64,000 bases of DNA from Pararcticibacter amylolyticus. Lineage in GTDB: Bacteria; Bacteroidota; Bacteroidia; Sphingobacteriales; Sphingobacteriaceae. Location: the NCBI RefSeq assembly GCF_003130405.1, contig NZ_QEAS01000011.1, forward strand, positions 55,932-119,931, written 5' to 3'. Shown here piece after piece: positions 33,419 to 43,209 of the stretch; within the stretch, counting starts at the first letter, position 1; each line of letters opens with the position of its first letter. A program made the position numbers and the translations under genes. Below the pieces are notes generated by a model. The model saw only the letters and a list, made by a program, of their open reading frames with translations. It searched no databases and had not been told where the DNA came from.

Positions 33419-35797
33419 ATGCTTAAAAGTTTCTTCAGAATAGCGATCCGTAGTTTCTTTAAGAATAAGATCCAGTCTTTTATCAACATAGCAGGTTTGT
33501 CAGCCGGGATGTTTGTGACCATATTGATTGGCCTTTGGATCCATGATGAACTCACCTATGACCAGTATCATCAAAACTACAGCCGGATCGCACAGGTAAT
33601 GCAGAACCAGTACATGGGGGGGATAACTCAAACTGGAAGAGCAGTGCCAAGACCGATTGAACCTGTAATGAAAAAAAACTTCGGTCATAAATTTAAGCAT
33701 ATTGTGATGTCTTCCTGGATGGGGACACACCTGCTGAGCTTCAAAGACAAGACGATCAAGCAATCGGGCAGCTATATGGACAATGGAGCTCCTGATATGC
33801 TGACCCTGAAAATGGTAGCGGGAAGAAGGGATGCTCTGCAAGATCCTTCCTCGATATTGTTATCAGAATCGGCCGCCAGGGCACTTTTTAATAGTTCCGA
33901 TGTGCTTGGAAAAACAGTGAAACTGGATACAAGAGATGATTTTAAAGTTGCAGGTGTTTATGAGGATCTCCCTTATCAGACAAGTTTCAGGGATCTTCAC
34001 TTTATTGCACCGTGGGAATTTTATGTAACCAGTGAGGAGTGGATTAAGAATGCTGCGGACGACTGGTACAATAACTCTTTTCAGCTTTTTGTTCAGCTGC
34101 CGGATAATGGCAGCCTCGAAAAGACTTCAGAGGAAATCAGGAATGCCAAAGTTGACAGGATCAACGCGGAGGCAAAGAAATTTAAGCCTGAGTTGTTTTT
34201 GCACCCGATGAGTAAGTGGCATCTGTCGGATGAATTTAAAGACGGAAAGAATACAGGGGGGCGGATTGAATATGTGTGGATGTTTGGCGTTATCGGCCTG
34301 TTCGTGCTTTTACTGGCTTGCATTAACTTTATGAACTTAAGTACAGCCCGGTCTGAGAAAAGGGCGAGAGAGGTGGGCGTTTTAAAATCAATTGGCTGCA
34401 GCAGGAAGAACCTGGTTTTTCAGTTCTTCGGTGAATCGCTGCTGTGCTCTTTTCTGGCCCTGATACTGGCACTTCTCCTTGTGAACCTGAGCCTCCCTTT
34501 ATTTAACGGTATTGCTGATAAAAGAATAAGTTTTCCATGGACAAATGCCGCTTTCTGGGTATGCTGCCTGTTTTTCTCGTTTATGACAGGCATAGTGGCC
34601 GGCAGTTATCCTGCCCTCTACCTGTCGTCTTTTAAGCCTGTGAAAGTTCTAAAGGGGATTTTCAGAACGCCCGGGGCCGAGGTTCCGCGGAAGGTTTTGG
34701 TGGTCGTTCAGTTTACTGTATCTGTAGTGCTCGTTATTGGAACGATTGTGGTGTTTCGCCAGATACAATTTACCAGGAACCGGCCTGTCGGTTATTCTCC
34801 GGCCGGACTGATCTCGGTTACCAGTTACTCCGGCAATATTCATAACCACTTTGAAGCCCTGCGTCAGGAGCTCATTTCTTCCGGGTTTGTCGTCAATGCA
34901 GCTGAGGCATCAAGCCCGCTTACTTCTGTTAACAGTAATACAAGCGGTTTTAACTGGAAGGGAAAAAATCCGGACATGCCAAGTGATTTTGGTATGATCC
35001 GTATCAGCACGGGTTATGGCAAAACGGTGGGGTGGAAGTTTGCGGAGGGCCGCGACTTCCTGCGAAACTTTGCCAGCGATACATCTGCGATAGTGATCAA
35101 TGAAGCTGCTGCCAAATACACCGGTTTGGAGAAGCCTGTAGGTGAACTGCTCCGGAACGGGAAAGATTACCGTATAATCGGAGTGATAAAAGATATGGTG
35201 ATGCAATCGCCCTATGAGCCGGCTAAGCCTACTGTTTTTTTCCTGGGCGACGTACCGGGAGATGTTGTGAATATTCGTATTCATCCTTCGAAAGGTGTAA
35301 AAGAAGCCCTGGGCTATATCGAAGGAGTCTATAAAAAATATTCACCTGAGACTCCTTTTGACTATGTATTTGCCGATAGCGAATATGGCAAGAAGTTCGG
35401 CGGCGAGGAACGGATCGGTAATCTGGCGGGCGCCTTTGCGCTTCTGGCTATTTTTATCAGCTGCCTTGGCCTTTTTGGTATGGCTGCCTTTGCTGCGGAA
35501 CGGCGAACAAAAGAAATTGGTGTAAGAAAGGTGTTGGGCGCCACAGTACCGCAACTATGGCGGCTTTTGTCTGTAGAGTTTGCCCGGTTGGTGATCCTGT
35601 CTTTTTGCATTGCCGCTCCTCTTGCTTATTGGTTGATGCATAGCTGGCTGCAGAAATATTCATTGCATGCTGATATACCGTTGTGGATCTTCCTGCTTTC
35701 AGGTTGCGGACTGCTTATTGTTACTCTTCTCACAACGAGTACCCATATCATGAGGGTTGCATTAAGCAACCCGGTTAAAAGCCTGAGATCCGAATAA
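33419..35797 (+). CDS. FtsX/MacB-type ABC transporter permease
   Basis: 792 residues. N-terminal helix (about 20-42, INIAGLSAGMFVTILIGLWIHDE), a periplasmic MacB_PCD domain (about 45-285), an FtsX domain with three helices (about 290-415), a second periplasmic domain, and a C-terminal FtsX domain (about 680-785, GMAAFAAERRTKEIGVRKVLGAT). It lacks the ATPase domain and no ATPase gene is adjacent, which is common for this paralogous family in Bacteroidota. Such proteins use ATPase subunits in trans for peptide or lipoprotein export, or antimicrobial resistance. The substrate is unknown. Confidence 0.92.
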   Translation: MLKSFFRIAIRSFFKNKIQSFINIAGLSAGMFVTILIGLWIHDELTYDQYHQNYSRIAQVMQNQYMGGITQTGRAVPRPIEPVMKKNFGHKFKHIVMSSWMGTHLLSFKDKTIKQSGSYMDNGAPDMLTLKMVAGRRDALQDPSSILLSESAARALFNSSDVLGKTVKLDTRDDFKVAGVYEDLPYQTSFRDLHFIAPWEFYVTSEEWIKNAADDWYNNSFQLFVQLPDNGSLEKTSEEIRNAKVDRINAEAKKFKPELFLHPMSKWHLSDEFKDGKNTGGRIEYVWMFGVIGLFVLLLACINFMNLSTARSEKRAREVGVLKSIGCSRKNLVFQFFGESLLCSFLALILALLLVNLSLPLFNGIADKRISFPWTNAAFWVCCLFFSFMTGIVAGSYPALYLSSFKPVKVLKGIFRTPGAEVPRKVLVVVQFTVSVVLVIGTIVVFRQIQFTRNRPVGYSPAGLISVTSYSGNIHNHFEALRQELISSGFVVNAAEASSPLTSVNSNTSGFNWKGKNPDMPSDFGMIRISTGYGKTVGWKFAEGRDFLRNFASDTSAIVINEAAAKYTGLEKPVGELLRNGKDYRIIGVIKDMVMQSPYEPAKPTVFFLGDVPGDVVNIRIHPSKGVKEALGYIEGVYKKYSPETPFDYVFADSEYGKKFGGEERIGNLAGAFALLAIFISCLGLFGMAAFAAERRTKEIGVRKVLGATVPQLWRLLSVEFARLVILSFCIAAPLAYWLMHSWLQKYSLHADIPLWIFLLSGCGLLIVTLLTTSTHIMRVALSNPVKSLRSE

Positions 35798-35849
35798 TCG
35801 CATGGAGCGACGGGGCAGCATGGAACGGTATTTGTTTTAGTCCGGCACT

Positions 35850-36239
35850 ATGAAGACTACAAAATTGAAGGATGCGGCGGCCATGCTGCTCGGAGCAGGC
35901 TTGATCTTTGCAGGAACAGGTCATCTTACCTTTGCACGAAACGATTTTCAGGCCCAGGTACCCGACTGGGTCCCCCTTAGCAAAGACAATACAGTTGTTT
36001 ATTCCGGAATTGCAGAGATTGCGCTGGGAAGTTCGCTCCTGTTTACCAGGGGGAGGAAAAGGAAGTTAGCGGGTAAGGTTGCTGCTGCTTTTTTCGTGGC
36101 TGTTTTTCCGGGGAACGTCTCTCAGTATCTAAACGGAAGAGATGCTTTCGGGCTTGATTCTGATAATAAAAGGTTGGCCAGGCTTTTCTTTCAGCCGATC
36201 CTTGTATACTGGGCTTTGAAAAGTACCAAAGTAATCTGA
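35850..36239 (+). CDS. DoxX-like small membrane protein
   Basis: 129 residues. Four hydrophobic segments (about 8-27, 49-67, 74-95 and 108-125), with the DoxX/MauE-like pattern AGTGHLTFARNDF and VPLSKDNTVVYSGIAEIALGSSLLF. DoxX-like proteins are inner-membrane proteins tied to thiosulfate oxidation or redox stress, but function varies. The gene is 52 bp after the permease. The stop codon sits in a stretch whose 18-mer is duplicated 65 bp downstream. Confidence 0.75.
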   Translation: MKTTKLKDAAAMLLGAGLIFAGTGHLTFARNDFQAQVPDWVPLSKDNTVVYSGIAEIALGSSLLFTRGRKRKLAGKVAAAFFVAVFPGNVSQYLNGRDAFGLDSDNKRLARLFFQPILVYWALKSTKVI

Positions 36240-36297
36240 AAAAATAGCTTTCCCGTCGTTTACTGATTTAGCTGTATCTTTTGAAAAGTACCAAAGT
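36215..36297. repeat. Duplicated 18-bp sequence TTTGAAAAGTACCAAAGT
   Basis: Exact copies at 36215-36232 (end of the DoxX-like gene) and 36280-36297 (intergenic), 65 bp apart. The flanks ACTGGGC.../AGCTGTATC... differ. Possible outcome of a local duplication or a small repetitive element. Confidence 0.7.
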
Positions 36298-36760
36298 GGT
36301 CTAAAATAAAGCTAAACGTGATCTCTTCCCGGCTTTTATATAAGCAGCAAAGCCGGCCATTTCGTTGTGTTTAAAGATGATGAAAGTGGGAACGGTTTCA
36401 CTAAAGTAGTGCCTTTTAATCACTTCCGGGGCGTTAAATGCTGAGAAATAAAACCTGAACACTCTATCTTCGGTGTGCTTTACAGGCAGATCCGGTTGTG
36501 TATATGCGGGCACACACGCAATAAACTATATACACACAAATATATATAAGCCTGCATGTGAGAATTTAAAAGACCGGTTTGCCGGCTGTTAACCAATTAT
36601 GTTGTGATTCATTTATGAAAGCAGAGAAAAAATAAAAAAAATGGTTTTGGATGGGGTAGTTTTTCCTGTTCTCTGCATTATAATAAAAAGGTCTGCGCTG
36701 TGAAGGACAGGCCGGAGAGAAAGAAGTTTCGCTAACAAATTTTAACCAGTTTATAGACCA
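36298..36760. other. Intergenic region ahead of PUL2
   Basis: About 460 bp between the DoxX-like gene and the GH97 gene. A minus-strand open frame with GTG start (36301-36513, 70 residues) shows no recognisable domain. The remainder is AT-rich with CACACA/TATATA runs. No clear -33/-7 promoter pair was found for the GH97 gene. Confidence 0.4.
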
Positions 36761-38707
36761 ATGAAGTGCCTTTGCGCTATTATTTTTCTTATTCTTATGA
36801 CGGAAGCCCGGGTAATGGCGCAGACGTTTACACTGGAATCCCCCGGTAAAGATCTAATTGTAAAAGTCCTGATTGGCAAAGACATTCATTTTGGTATGTC
36901 CTATAAAGGAAAGAGCTATGTTCTTCCTTCGCGCCTTGCTCTTGCTCTGGCAAATGGAAAGGTGCTGGGGGATCTGCCGAAACTAAGCAACTCGAAATAC
37001 ACTACGGTAAACAGAACAGTGAGGCCGCTTTACGGGATCTCCGGTTCAGTTAAGGAAAATTACCGGGAGCTGCGTCTTGATTTTAAAGGGGATTATACAT
37101 TATTGTTCCGGGCTTACAATGAGGGCTTTGCTTACAGGTTTGTCACCAGGATCCGTGACAGTATCATTGTAAGATCGGAACAGAGCGAGTTTTGTTTTAA
37201 CGGGAACTACGAGGCCTTTTTTCATCCGGATCTGTCGGAATCCGGTTATCGCCGGCAGGCAATATCTGATCAGTTAAAGCCCAACTACAGCAGTTTGCCT
37301 GTGCTGGTGAAGGCTCCGGGTTTGAATATATTGATACATGAGTCGGATGTGCTGGACTATCCCTGCATGTCGGTCTCTTCTGCGGCGGGTAAAGCAAATA
37401 CTTTAACGGCGGGGCACTCTCCTTATCCTAAAAGGACTGAGATTGGCGGATACTCCAATTTCGGAGTCCTTGTAAAGGAAAGTGAAAACTTTATTGCGAA
37501 AACTACGGGAACACGTGCGTTCCCCTGGCGGATAGTTGCAATAGCCGGAGAGGATAAAGATATTCTTAATAATCAGCTTGTGTTCCTCCTTGCATCGGAA
37601 AATAAACTTGCCGACGTTTCATGGATCAGGCCGGGTAGGGTGGCGTGGGACTGGTGGAATGCCCTGAATCTTACAGGTGTTCCATTCAGATCGGGTATTA
37701 ACACGGAAACTTATAAGTACTTTATTGATTTTGCGGCAGCCAATCACCTGGAGTATGTTAACCTGGACGAAGGATGGAGCGACCCTTTCGACCTGATGAA
37801 AGTGAGCGGGCAGGTAGATATGCAGGAACTGATCCGGTATGCTAAAGAAAAAGGTGTGGGGCTGATCCTGTGGTGTGTGTGGCATACCCTGGACCGGCAA
37901 ATGACCGAAGCGCTTGATCAGTTTGAGCGCTGGGGCATTTCAGGTATTAAAGTGGATTTTATGAACAGGGACGACCAGGTGCTCGTGCAGTTTCATGAAC
38001 GCCTGCTGAAAGAAGCCGCTAAAAGGAAAATGCTGGTGAACTTTCATGGCGCTTATCATCCGACTGGGACAGCCAGAACTTATCCCAATCAGATCAATGT
38101 AGAAGGAGTGAAAGGACTGGAGTGGAACAAGTTTGACTCTCTGGGTGTGAACCCGGTTCATGACGTGACCCTCCCGTTTATCCGGATGTTTGCAGGAAGC
38201 ATGGATTATACCCCGGGGGCTATGCAGAACTATAACCGGAAAGACTGGCGCCAGGTGCCCGACAGGCCCATGAGCCAGGGCACCAGATGCCATCAGCTGG
38301 CTATGTATATTGTTTACTATGCTCCCCTTCAAATGCTGTCGGATGCTCCCACAGCGTATCAGAAAGAGCCCGAATACCTGAAGTTCCTGAGTGCGATCCC
38401 CACAGTGTGGGATGAAACGGTGCCGCTTGCAGGTAAAACAGGGGAGTATGTGGCAATTGCGAGGAAAAAGAATAGCAAGTGGTTTGCCGGTGCGATGACT
38501 AACTGGGATGCGCGGGAGCTAACGGTGAAACTTGATTTCCTGGAGCAGGGCAAAGTATTCTCAGCTGAAATCTTAAGTGACGGGCTGAATGCAGAGCGGA
38601 TGGGCAGCGATCTGGAACACCGGTTTATAAAAGTAAAAAAAGGCGATACGCTGCGGATCCCCATGGCAGGCGGCGGCGGCTGGGCTGCGACATTTAGCCC
38701 CGAATAA
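36761..38707 (+). CDS. GH97 alpha-glucosidase/alpha-galactosidase
   Basis: 648 residues. Signal peptide (about 1-20, ending VMAQ). GH97 N-terminal beta-domain (about 24-285), catalytic barrel (about 287-560, PGRVAWDWWNALNLTGVPF and YVNLDEGWSDP) and C-terminal domain (about 565-648). D399 in GIKVDFMNRDDQ lies where retaining GH97 alpha-galactosidases carry their nucleophile; inverting SusB-type enzymes have a different residue there. E448/E454 (NVEGVKGLEW) are candidate acid/base residues. Calcium-dependent periplasmic enzyme. It is first gene of PUL2. Alpha-galactosidase is the better guess, alpha-glucosidase possible. Confidence 0.9.
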   Translation: MKCLCAIIFLILMTEARVMAQTFTLESPGKDLIVKVLIGKDIHFGMSYKGKSYVLPSRLALALANGKVLGDLPKLSNSKYTTVNRTVRPLYGISGSVKENYRELRLDFKGDYTLLFRAYNEGFAYRFVTRIRDSIIVRSEQSEFCFNGNYEAFFHPDLSESGYRRQAISDQLKPNYSSLPVLVKAPGLNILIHESDVLDYPCMSVSSAAGKANTLTAGHSPYPKRTEIGGYSNFGVLVKESENFIAKTTGTRAFPWRIVAIAGEDKDILNNQLVFLLASENKLADVSWIRPGRVAWDWWNALNLTGVPFRSGINTETYKYFIDFAAANHLEYVNLDEGWSDPFDLMKVSGQVDMQELIRYAKEKGVGLILWCVWHTLDRQMTEALDQFERWGISGIKVDFMNRDDQVLVQFHERLLKEAAKRKMLVNFHGAYHPTGTARTYPNQINVEGVKGLEWNKFDSLGVNPVHDVTLPFIRMFAGSMDYTPGAMQNYNRKDWRQVPDRPMSQGTRCHQLAMYIVYYAPLQMLSDAPTAYQKEPEYLKFLSAIPTVWDETVPLAGKTGEYVAIARKKNSKWFAGAMTNWDARELTVKLDFLEQGKVFSAEILSDGLNAERMGSDLEHRFIKVKKGDTLRIPMAGGGGWAATFSPE

Positions 38708-38752
38708 AAGAAAATCAGCGAATTAAAACTAATAAACAGCTTTACTCCGGAA

Positions 38753-40135
38753 ATGAAGAAGAACCCCATATTATTACTCATTGCATTGCTAACTATTGCC
38801 GGATATGTGAACGGGCAAACCTATCAGCCTGACTGGTCATCCCTGGACAAGAGAGAGGTCCCGGCCTGGTGGTCCGACGCTAAGTTCGGGATCTTTGTCC
38901 ATTGGGGGGTATATTCGGTACCTGCTTTCGCCCCCGTATCGGACGTAAAAGGGATCTACGAAAAATATTCGGAGCATTATGAGTCGAGGCTGCTCACGAA
39001 GAATCCTCTTTTTACCAGCTTTCACAACCGCTATTTTGGAGAAAAGACGACCTACCAGGACTTTGCTTACCAGTTCAAAGCCGAATACTTTGAACCTGAT
39101 AAATGGGCAGATCTTTTTGCCCGGTCTGGTGCAAAATATGTGGTGTTAACCTCCAAGCATCATGACGGGTTTTGTTTATGGCCAAGTGCGGAGTCTTCCA
39201 AGTGGAATAGCGTGGATGTGGGTCCTCACCGGGATATTATCGGAGATCTGACGAAATCCGTGACTAAAAAAGGGCTTCGCATGGGTTTATATTATTCATT
39301 ACTTGAATGGACACACCCGCAATACAACGAAAAGTCAATAAAGGATTATGTTGGAGAGCACATGCTTCCGCAGCTTAAAGACGTAGTAGTGAGGTATAAG
39401 CCGGAGGTTATTTTTTCGGATGGGGAATGGGATTATCAGAGCAGCGTTTTCCGGAGTGAAGAATTCCTTGCCTGGCTATACAACGATTCGCCCGTAAAGA
39501 AAACGGTTGTTGTAAATGACAGATGGGGCAAGGAAACAAGGAGTACGCACGGGGGGTATTATACCACTGAATATGATCTGGTTCACGACAAGGCGGGTAT
39601 TGTCGGTAACCACCATCCATGGGAAGAAAGCCGGGGGATCGGTACTTCCTATGGTTACAATCGCTTTGAAACGACTGAACATTATTATACCAGCAAGCAA
39701 TTGGTTGATCTGCTGGTGGAAAAGGTCTCCGGCGGGGGCAATTTACTGCTGGATGTCGGTCCCGATGCCAGTGGGCTCATTCCTGTTATTATGGAAGAAA
39801 GGCTCCTGGATATGGGAGCCTGGCTCAAAGTGAACGGAGAAGCCATCTATAATTCTTCTGCCTGGGACCGTAAAGGCTCAAAGACTGAACTGCCTACGGT
39901 TTATTTTACCCGTAACGGGAATACCTTGTATGCAATCTGCACCAAATGGCCTGATAAGCCTTTAAAGATCCCGGGAATCTCAAAAGCCGGGAAGGTGAGC
40001 ATGCTGGGACTTACGGATGCTGTAAGATCTTCCGTCAGTGGCGATACCCTCACCATTGTTCCTCCTGCCGTACTTCCCGACCGCGTCCCGTGTAACTATG
40101 CCTGGACCTTCAAAATAGAAAATGCCGGAATTTAA
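38753..40135 (+). CDS. GH29 alpha-L-fucosidase (PUL2 copy 1)
   Basis: 460 residues. Signal peptide (about 1-22, NGQT). GH29 barrel opens with WWSDAKFGIFVHWGVYSVPA and has TSKHHDGFCLW. The nucleophile is D223 in VIFSDGEWDYQ. C-terminal beta-sandwich about 345-460. Removes terminal alpha-L-fucose from glycans in the periplasm. It starts 46 bp after the GH97 stop and ends 17 bp before the GH31 gene, so all three are co-transcribed. Confidence 0.93.
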   Translation: MKKNPILLLIALLTIAGYVNGQTYQPDWSSLDKREVPAWWSDAKFGIFVHWGVYSVPAFAPVSDVKGIYEKYSEHYESRLLTKNPLFTSFHNRYFGEKTTYQDFAYQFKAEYFEPDKWADLFARSGAKYVVLTSKHHDGFCLWPSAESSKWNSVDVGPHRDIIGDLTKSVTKKGLRMGLYYSLLEWTHPQYNEKSIKDYVGEHMLPQLKDVVVRYKPEVIFSDGEWDYQSSVFRSEEFLAWLYNDSPVKKTVVVNDRWGKETRSTHGGYYTTEYDLVHDKAGIVGNHHPWEESRGIGTSYGYNRFETTEHYYTSKQLVDLLVEKVSGGGNLLLDVGPDASGLIPVIMEERLLDMGAWLKVNGEAIYNSSAWDRKGSKTELPTVYFTRNGNTLYAICTKWPDKPLKIPGISKAGKVSMLGLTDAVRSSVSGDTLTIVPPAVLPDRVPCNYAWTFKIENAGI

Positions 40136-40152
40136 GTTAACTATTGAATTGA

Positions 40153-42504
40153 ATGAAAACCAGATTTACTATTATATTTTTTGTACTCCTCCATTTTTGC
40201 AGCTTCTCCAGAGGGCAGGAGATCATCCGCCTGCAGAATGGCAATTATGCAAAAATCGAATTATGCACTCCTTCTATCCTGCGTGTCAGGATAAACGCTT
40301 CGGGTAAATTTCCCGTTAGCCTGATGGAACGTTATGAGATAGTCAGAAAGGACTGGCAGGCTGTTAAAAGTAAGCAAAGGAAGACGAATGATCAGTATGT
40401 GATCGAAACGGACAGCCTGCTTTTCCGGATGTCGCTGAAGGACGGTACCGCAGCTCTTGAGAGAAAGGGGCAGCTTAAAACCCTTGTGGATAGTATTGCT
40501 GTGAAGTTCATCCCGGGAAGGAATAAGGTGGCTGATCTGCTGAATCATGAATTTAGTAAGGATAGCCTGACTGCCGGGGGCATTATAGGCGACTCGGTTA
40601 AGAAAGAAACGGCCGCTGTTATCAATTACCAGGATTCTTTGTCGGCTCTGCTCTCTTTCTCGCTGAAGAAAGATGAGCGTTTTTACGGGCTTGGCAGCGG
40701 AAACCGGGAAAGTATTCAGCGAAGGGGGCATATCGGGCGGATGTGGGTACAGTATCAGCGTTCGGAAGCTCCTGTCCCGTTCATCATGTCCAACAAAGGA
40801 TGGGGCGTATTTTATAACACGACGAAACTGCATTATTTCGATGTGGGTAAGTTCAATCCAGATGTGATGCAGGTGTATGAACCTGATCAGAAAGATGCTG
40901 ATTATTTCCTGTTTTCGGGGCCGGATATGCCCTCTGTATTGAAGCAATATACCCTTCTCACCGGGAAATCTTATGTGCTGCCCCGCTGGGCTTATGGACT
41001 TGCTTTTGGCAGCAACACGATGGAAAATCAGTTTACCGTACTGGAGAACACCGCCCGTTTCAGGAGCGAAAAGATTCCCTGTGATATTTACTGGCTGGAA
41101 CCGCAGTGGATGGCTAAATGGTATGACTTTTCTACGTCCAAGGACTGGAACAAGGATAAATTTGTGGCAGAACTGGCATGGACAAAAAGCTCCGATCCCT
41201 TGTTTATCACGAGGCTGTCGGACATGGGCATGAAGCTGGCTCTGTGGCTGTGTGTGGATCACGATTTTTCAATTGAGGAGGAAGACCGGATCAAAGCAAG
41301 GAACGGGGCGGCTTTGTCAGGGCAGGAACATTGGTTTGATCATCTTCGTAAATTTCTGGACCAGGGTGTCAGGGGCTTTAAGCTCGATCCTTCAAGAACT
41401 CTTGACCTGCACGCCGGAATGAACTATTACAATGGGTTGAATGATCGTCAGATGCATAACCTTAACCAGGTGCTGCTGGTGAAAAATATGCAGGAAATGA
41501 CGAAGGATCACCTGGGGACGCGTACTTTCCATCACTATTGCGGAGGATATTCGGGCATTCAGCGGTTTGGTGCGTCTACGCTCGGCGATAACGGCGGACG
41601 GGCAGAAACCCTTTATGATGTTTTTAATCTTGGGATGAGCGGGCACAGCAACACTACCTGCGATGTGCTGGAAGGAGTTTATCCCCTGTTGCCCGGCATT
41701 CATATGGGCTTCTTTCTGCCATGGGTCCAGATAAACAGCTGGGCCTATATTTTTCATCCCTTTTACTTCAGCGAAAAAGACAAACAGGCATTCCGCTTTT
41801 ACGACCAGTTGCGCTATCAGCTGATCCCTTATATTTATTCAAATGCATTGCTTGCTCACGAATCGGGAATGCCTATGGTGCGGCCGATGCCTTTAGTATA
41901 CCCTGAAGAAGAGCGGTTCGCGAATTCCAGCCGGCAGTTTTTCTTTGGAGAGAACTTCCTGGTAGGGGCATTTACAGATTCAATTGATCTTCCACGTGGA
42001 AAATGGATTGATTTCTGGTCGGGCAAGACAGTTGAAGGAGGCAGGAAAATCGTTTGTCGGCTTCCGGAGCAAGCCGGTGGCCCGCTTTTCATAAAGCCTG
42101 GAGCGATCATCCCATTCCAGGAAGCGGTGCAATACCTCGGGCCAAAACCTGCGGGTGTGCTCACCCTGAAAATTTATCCTTCCGGAAAAAGCAGTTTTAC
42201 CTTGCTGGAAGATGACGGAGAAAGTTATGGATATGAAAAAGGAGCCGTTGCCAGGACATTATTCACCTGTGATCAGGCTGCGGGAAGTACCCGGTTTGTG
42301 GTGTCAGCTGCAAAAGGCAGCTTCCCGGGCATCCGGGATAAAAGGACTTATAATCTTGAGTTTAACAATGTAAACCAATTTAAATATGCTAAATTGAATA
42401 ATAATACATTAGCCGGAGGGGTGACATTCGACCGGAAGAAAGGAGTCGTTAAAGTAAGTTTTGTAGCAGACTCGGATAAGAGCTACGTTGTGGAGCTTTT
42501 TTAA
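40153..42504 (+). CDS. GH31-family alpha-glycosidase, atypical subgroup
   Basis: 783 residues. Signal peptide (about 1-21). The N-terminal GH31 galactose-mutarotase-like domain (about 24-270) is followed by the barrel (about 275-600) with KLALWLCVDHD and the nucleophile region GFKLDPSRT (D412). The acid/base region is STLGDNGG (D479). A C-terminal beta-domain ends DKSYVVELF. The nucleophile context lacks the WxDMNE of alpha-glucosidases and the KTDFGE of alpha-xylosidases, so substrate preference is unclear. The ATG at 40153 opens MKTRFTIIFFVLLHFC. Last hydrolase before the sigma-factor gene, 27 bp on. Confidence 0.85.
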   Translation: MKTRFTIIFFVLLHFCSFSRGQEIIRLQNGNYAKIELCTPSILRVRINASGKFPVSLMERYEIVRKDWQAVKSKQRKTNDQYVIETDSLLFRMSLKDGTAALERKGQLKTLVDSIAVKFIPGRNKVADLLNHEFSKDSLTAGGIIGDSVKKETAAVINYQDSLSALLSFSLKKDERFYGLGSGNRESIQRRGHIGRMWVQYQRSEAPVPFIMSNKGWGVFYNTTKLHYFDVGKFNPDVMQVYEPDQKDADYFLFSGPDMPSVLKQYTLLTGKSYVLPRWAYGLAFGSNTMENQFTVLENTARFRSEKIPCDIYWLEPQWMAKWYDFSTSKDWNKDKFVAELAWTKSSDPLFITRLSDMGMKLALWLCVDHDFSIEEEDRIKARNGAALSGQEHWFDHLRKFLDQGVRGFKLDPSRTLDLHAGMNYYNGLNDRQMHNLNQVLLVKNMQEMTKDHLGTRTFHHYCGGYSGIQRFGASTLGDNGGRAETLYDVFNLGMSGHSNTTCDVLEGVYPLLPGIHMGFFLPWVQINSWAYIFHPFYFSEKDKQAFRFYDQLRYQLIPYIYSNALLAHESGMPMVRPMPLVYPEEERFANSSRQFFFGENFLVGAFTDSIDLPRGKWIDFWSGKTVEGGRKIVCRLPEQAGGPLFIKPGAIIPFQEAVQYLGPKPAGVLTLKIYPSGKSSFTLLEDDGESYGYEKGAVARTLFTCDQAAGSTRFVVSAAKGSFPGIRDKRTYNLEFNNVNQFKYAKLNNNTLAGGVTFDRKKGVVKVSFVADSDKSYVVELF

Positions 42505-42531
42505 AGATTTTTAACCAATTAATGCTGAGAT

Positions 42532-43119
42532 ATGCATGTAAAAACAGGAAAAGGATTTGTTGATGTCAGGGAACTCTGGGCAAGTTTCCTAAAAGGTGAC
42601 GAAGAAGCTTACAGTTGTCTGATGAGAAAATTCACGCGGCCACTTTTTAATTACGGGATCCGTTTTTCGAGTGACAGGGATCTGGTGAAGGATTGTATCC
42701 AGGATATTTTCTTTGATCTGTGGACTAAGAGAAGCAGGATCTCAGAAACAGCTTATGTTCAGGCTTATTTATTTAAGTCTTTAAGGCTGAGGATTATGAG
42801 AGAACGGACGAAGTGGGAGCAGACGGAGACACTGGATAACGCTCCTTTCCTGGCAGAATTCAATATAGAGACCCGGCTGATTGAAGAGCAGTCGAACCGG
42901 GAGCTAAAAGAAAGGGTGCAAAAGGTTTTTAATTCCTTGCCGCAGCGGCAAAAAGAGATTGTCTATCTGCGGTTTTATGAGAACCTGAACCACGACAGGA
43001 TATGTACTGTTATGGGACTCACCAAACAATCCGTATATAACCTGCTTCAGAAAGCCCTGATTAAAATGCGCAAGGAGTGGGAGATCGTGACCCTGTTCCT
43101 GATGCTGATAAATTGGTAA
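42532..43119 (+). CDS. FecI-like ECF sigma factor
   Basis: 195 residues, region 2 (about 12-85, including LVKDCIQDIFFDLW) and region 4 (about 130-185, LPQRQKEIVYLRFYENLNHDRICTVMGLTKQSVYNLLQKAL). Absence of a signal or membrane segment fits a soluble sigma factor. It is held inactive by the FecR-like protein encoded 90 bp downstream and likely activates the SusC gene. It is unusual in that it is cotranscribed behind three glycosidases instead of opening the locus. Confidence 0.92.
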   Translation: MHVKTGKGFVDVRELWASFLKGDEEAYSCLMRKFTRPLFNYGIRFSSDRDLVKDCIQDIFFDLWTKRSRISETAYVQAYLFKSLRLRIMRERTKWEQTETLDNAPFLAEFNIETRLIEEQSNRELKERVQKVFNSLPQRQKEIVYLRFYENLNHDRICTVMGLTKQSVYNLLQKALIKMRKEWEIVTLFLMLINW

Positions 43120-43209
43120 CCGGAAAATAATTTCAAAAAAAGAGGAAAGGGAGGGTAGTTTTTGTCTCTTTCTGTATTCTATATATTGTAAACCCTTAAA
43201 ATATTTAAA

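Noticed and set aside
36301..36513. 70-codon GTG-started frame on the minus strand
   Set aside because: No recognisable domain, weak start and AT-rich surroundings; kept only as a note in the intergenic entry.
40261..41262. 333-codon open frame on the minus strand
   Set aside because: Lies wholly antisense to the GH31 gene, lacks a signal or domain pattern, and the plus-strand frame is clearly coding.
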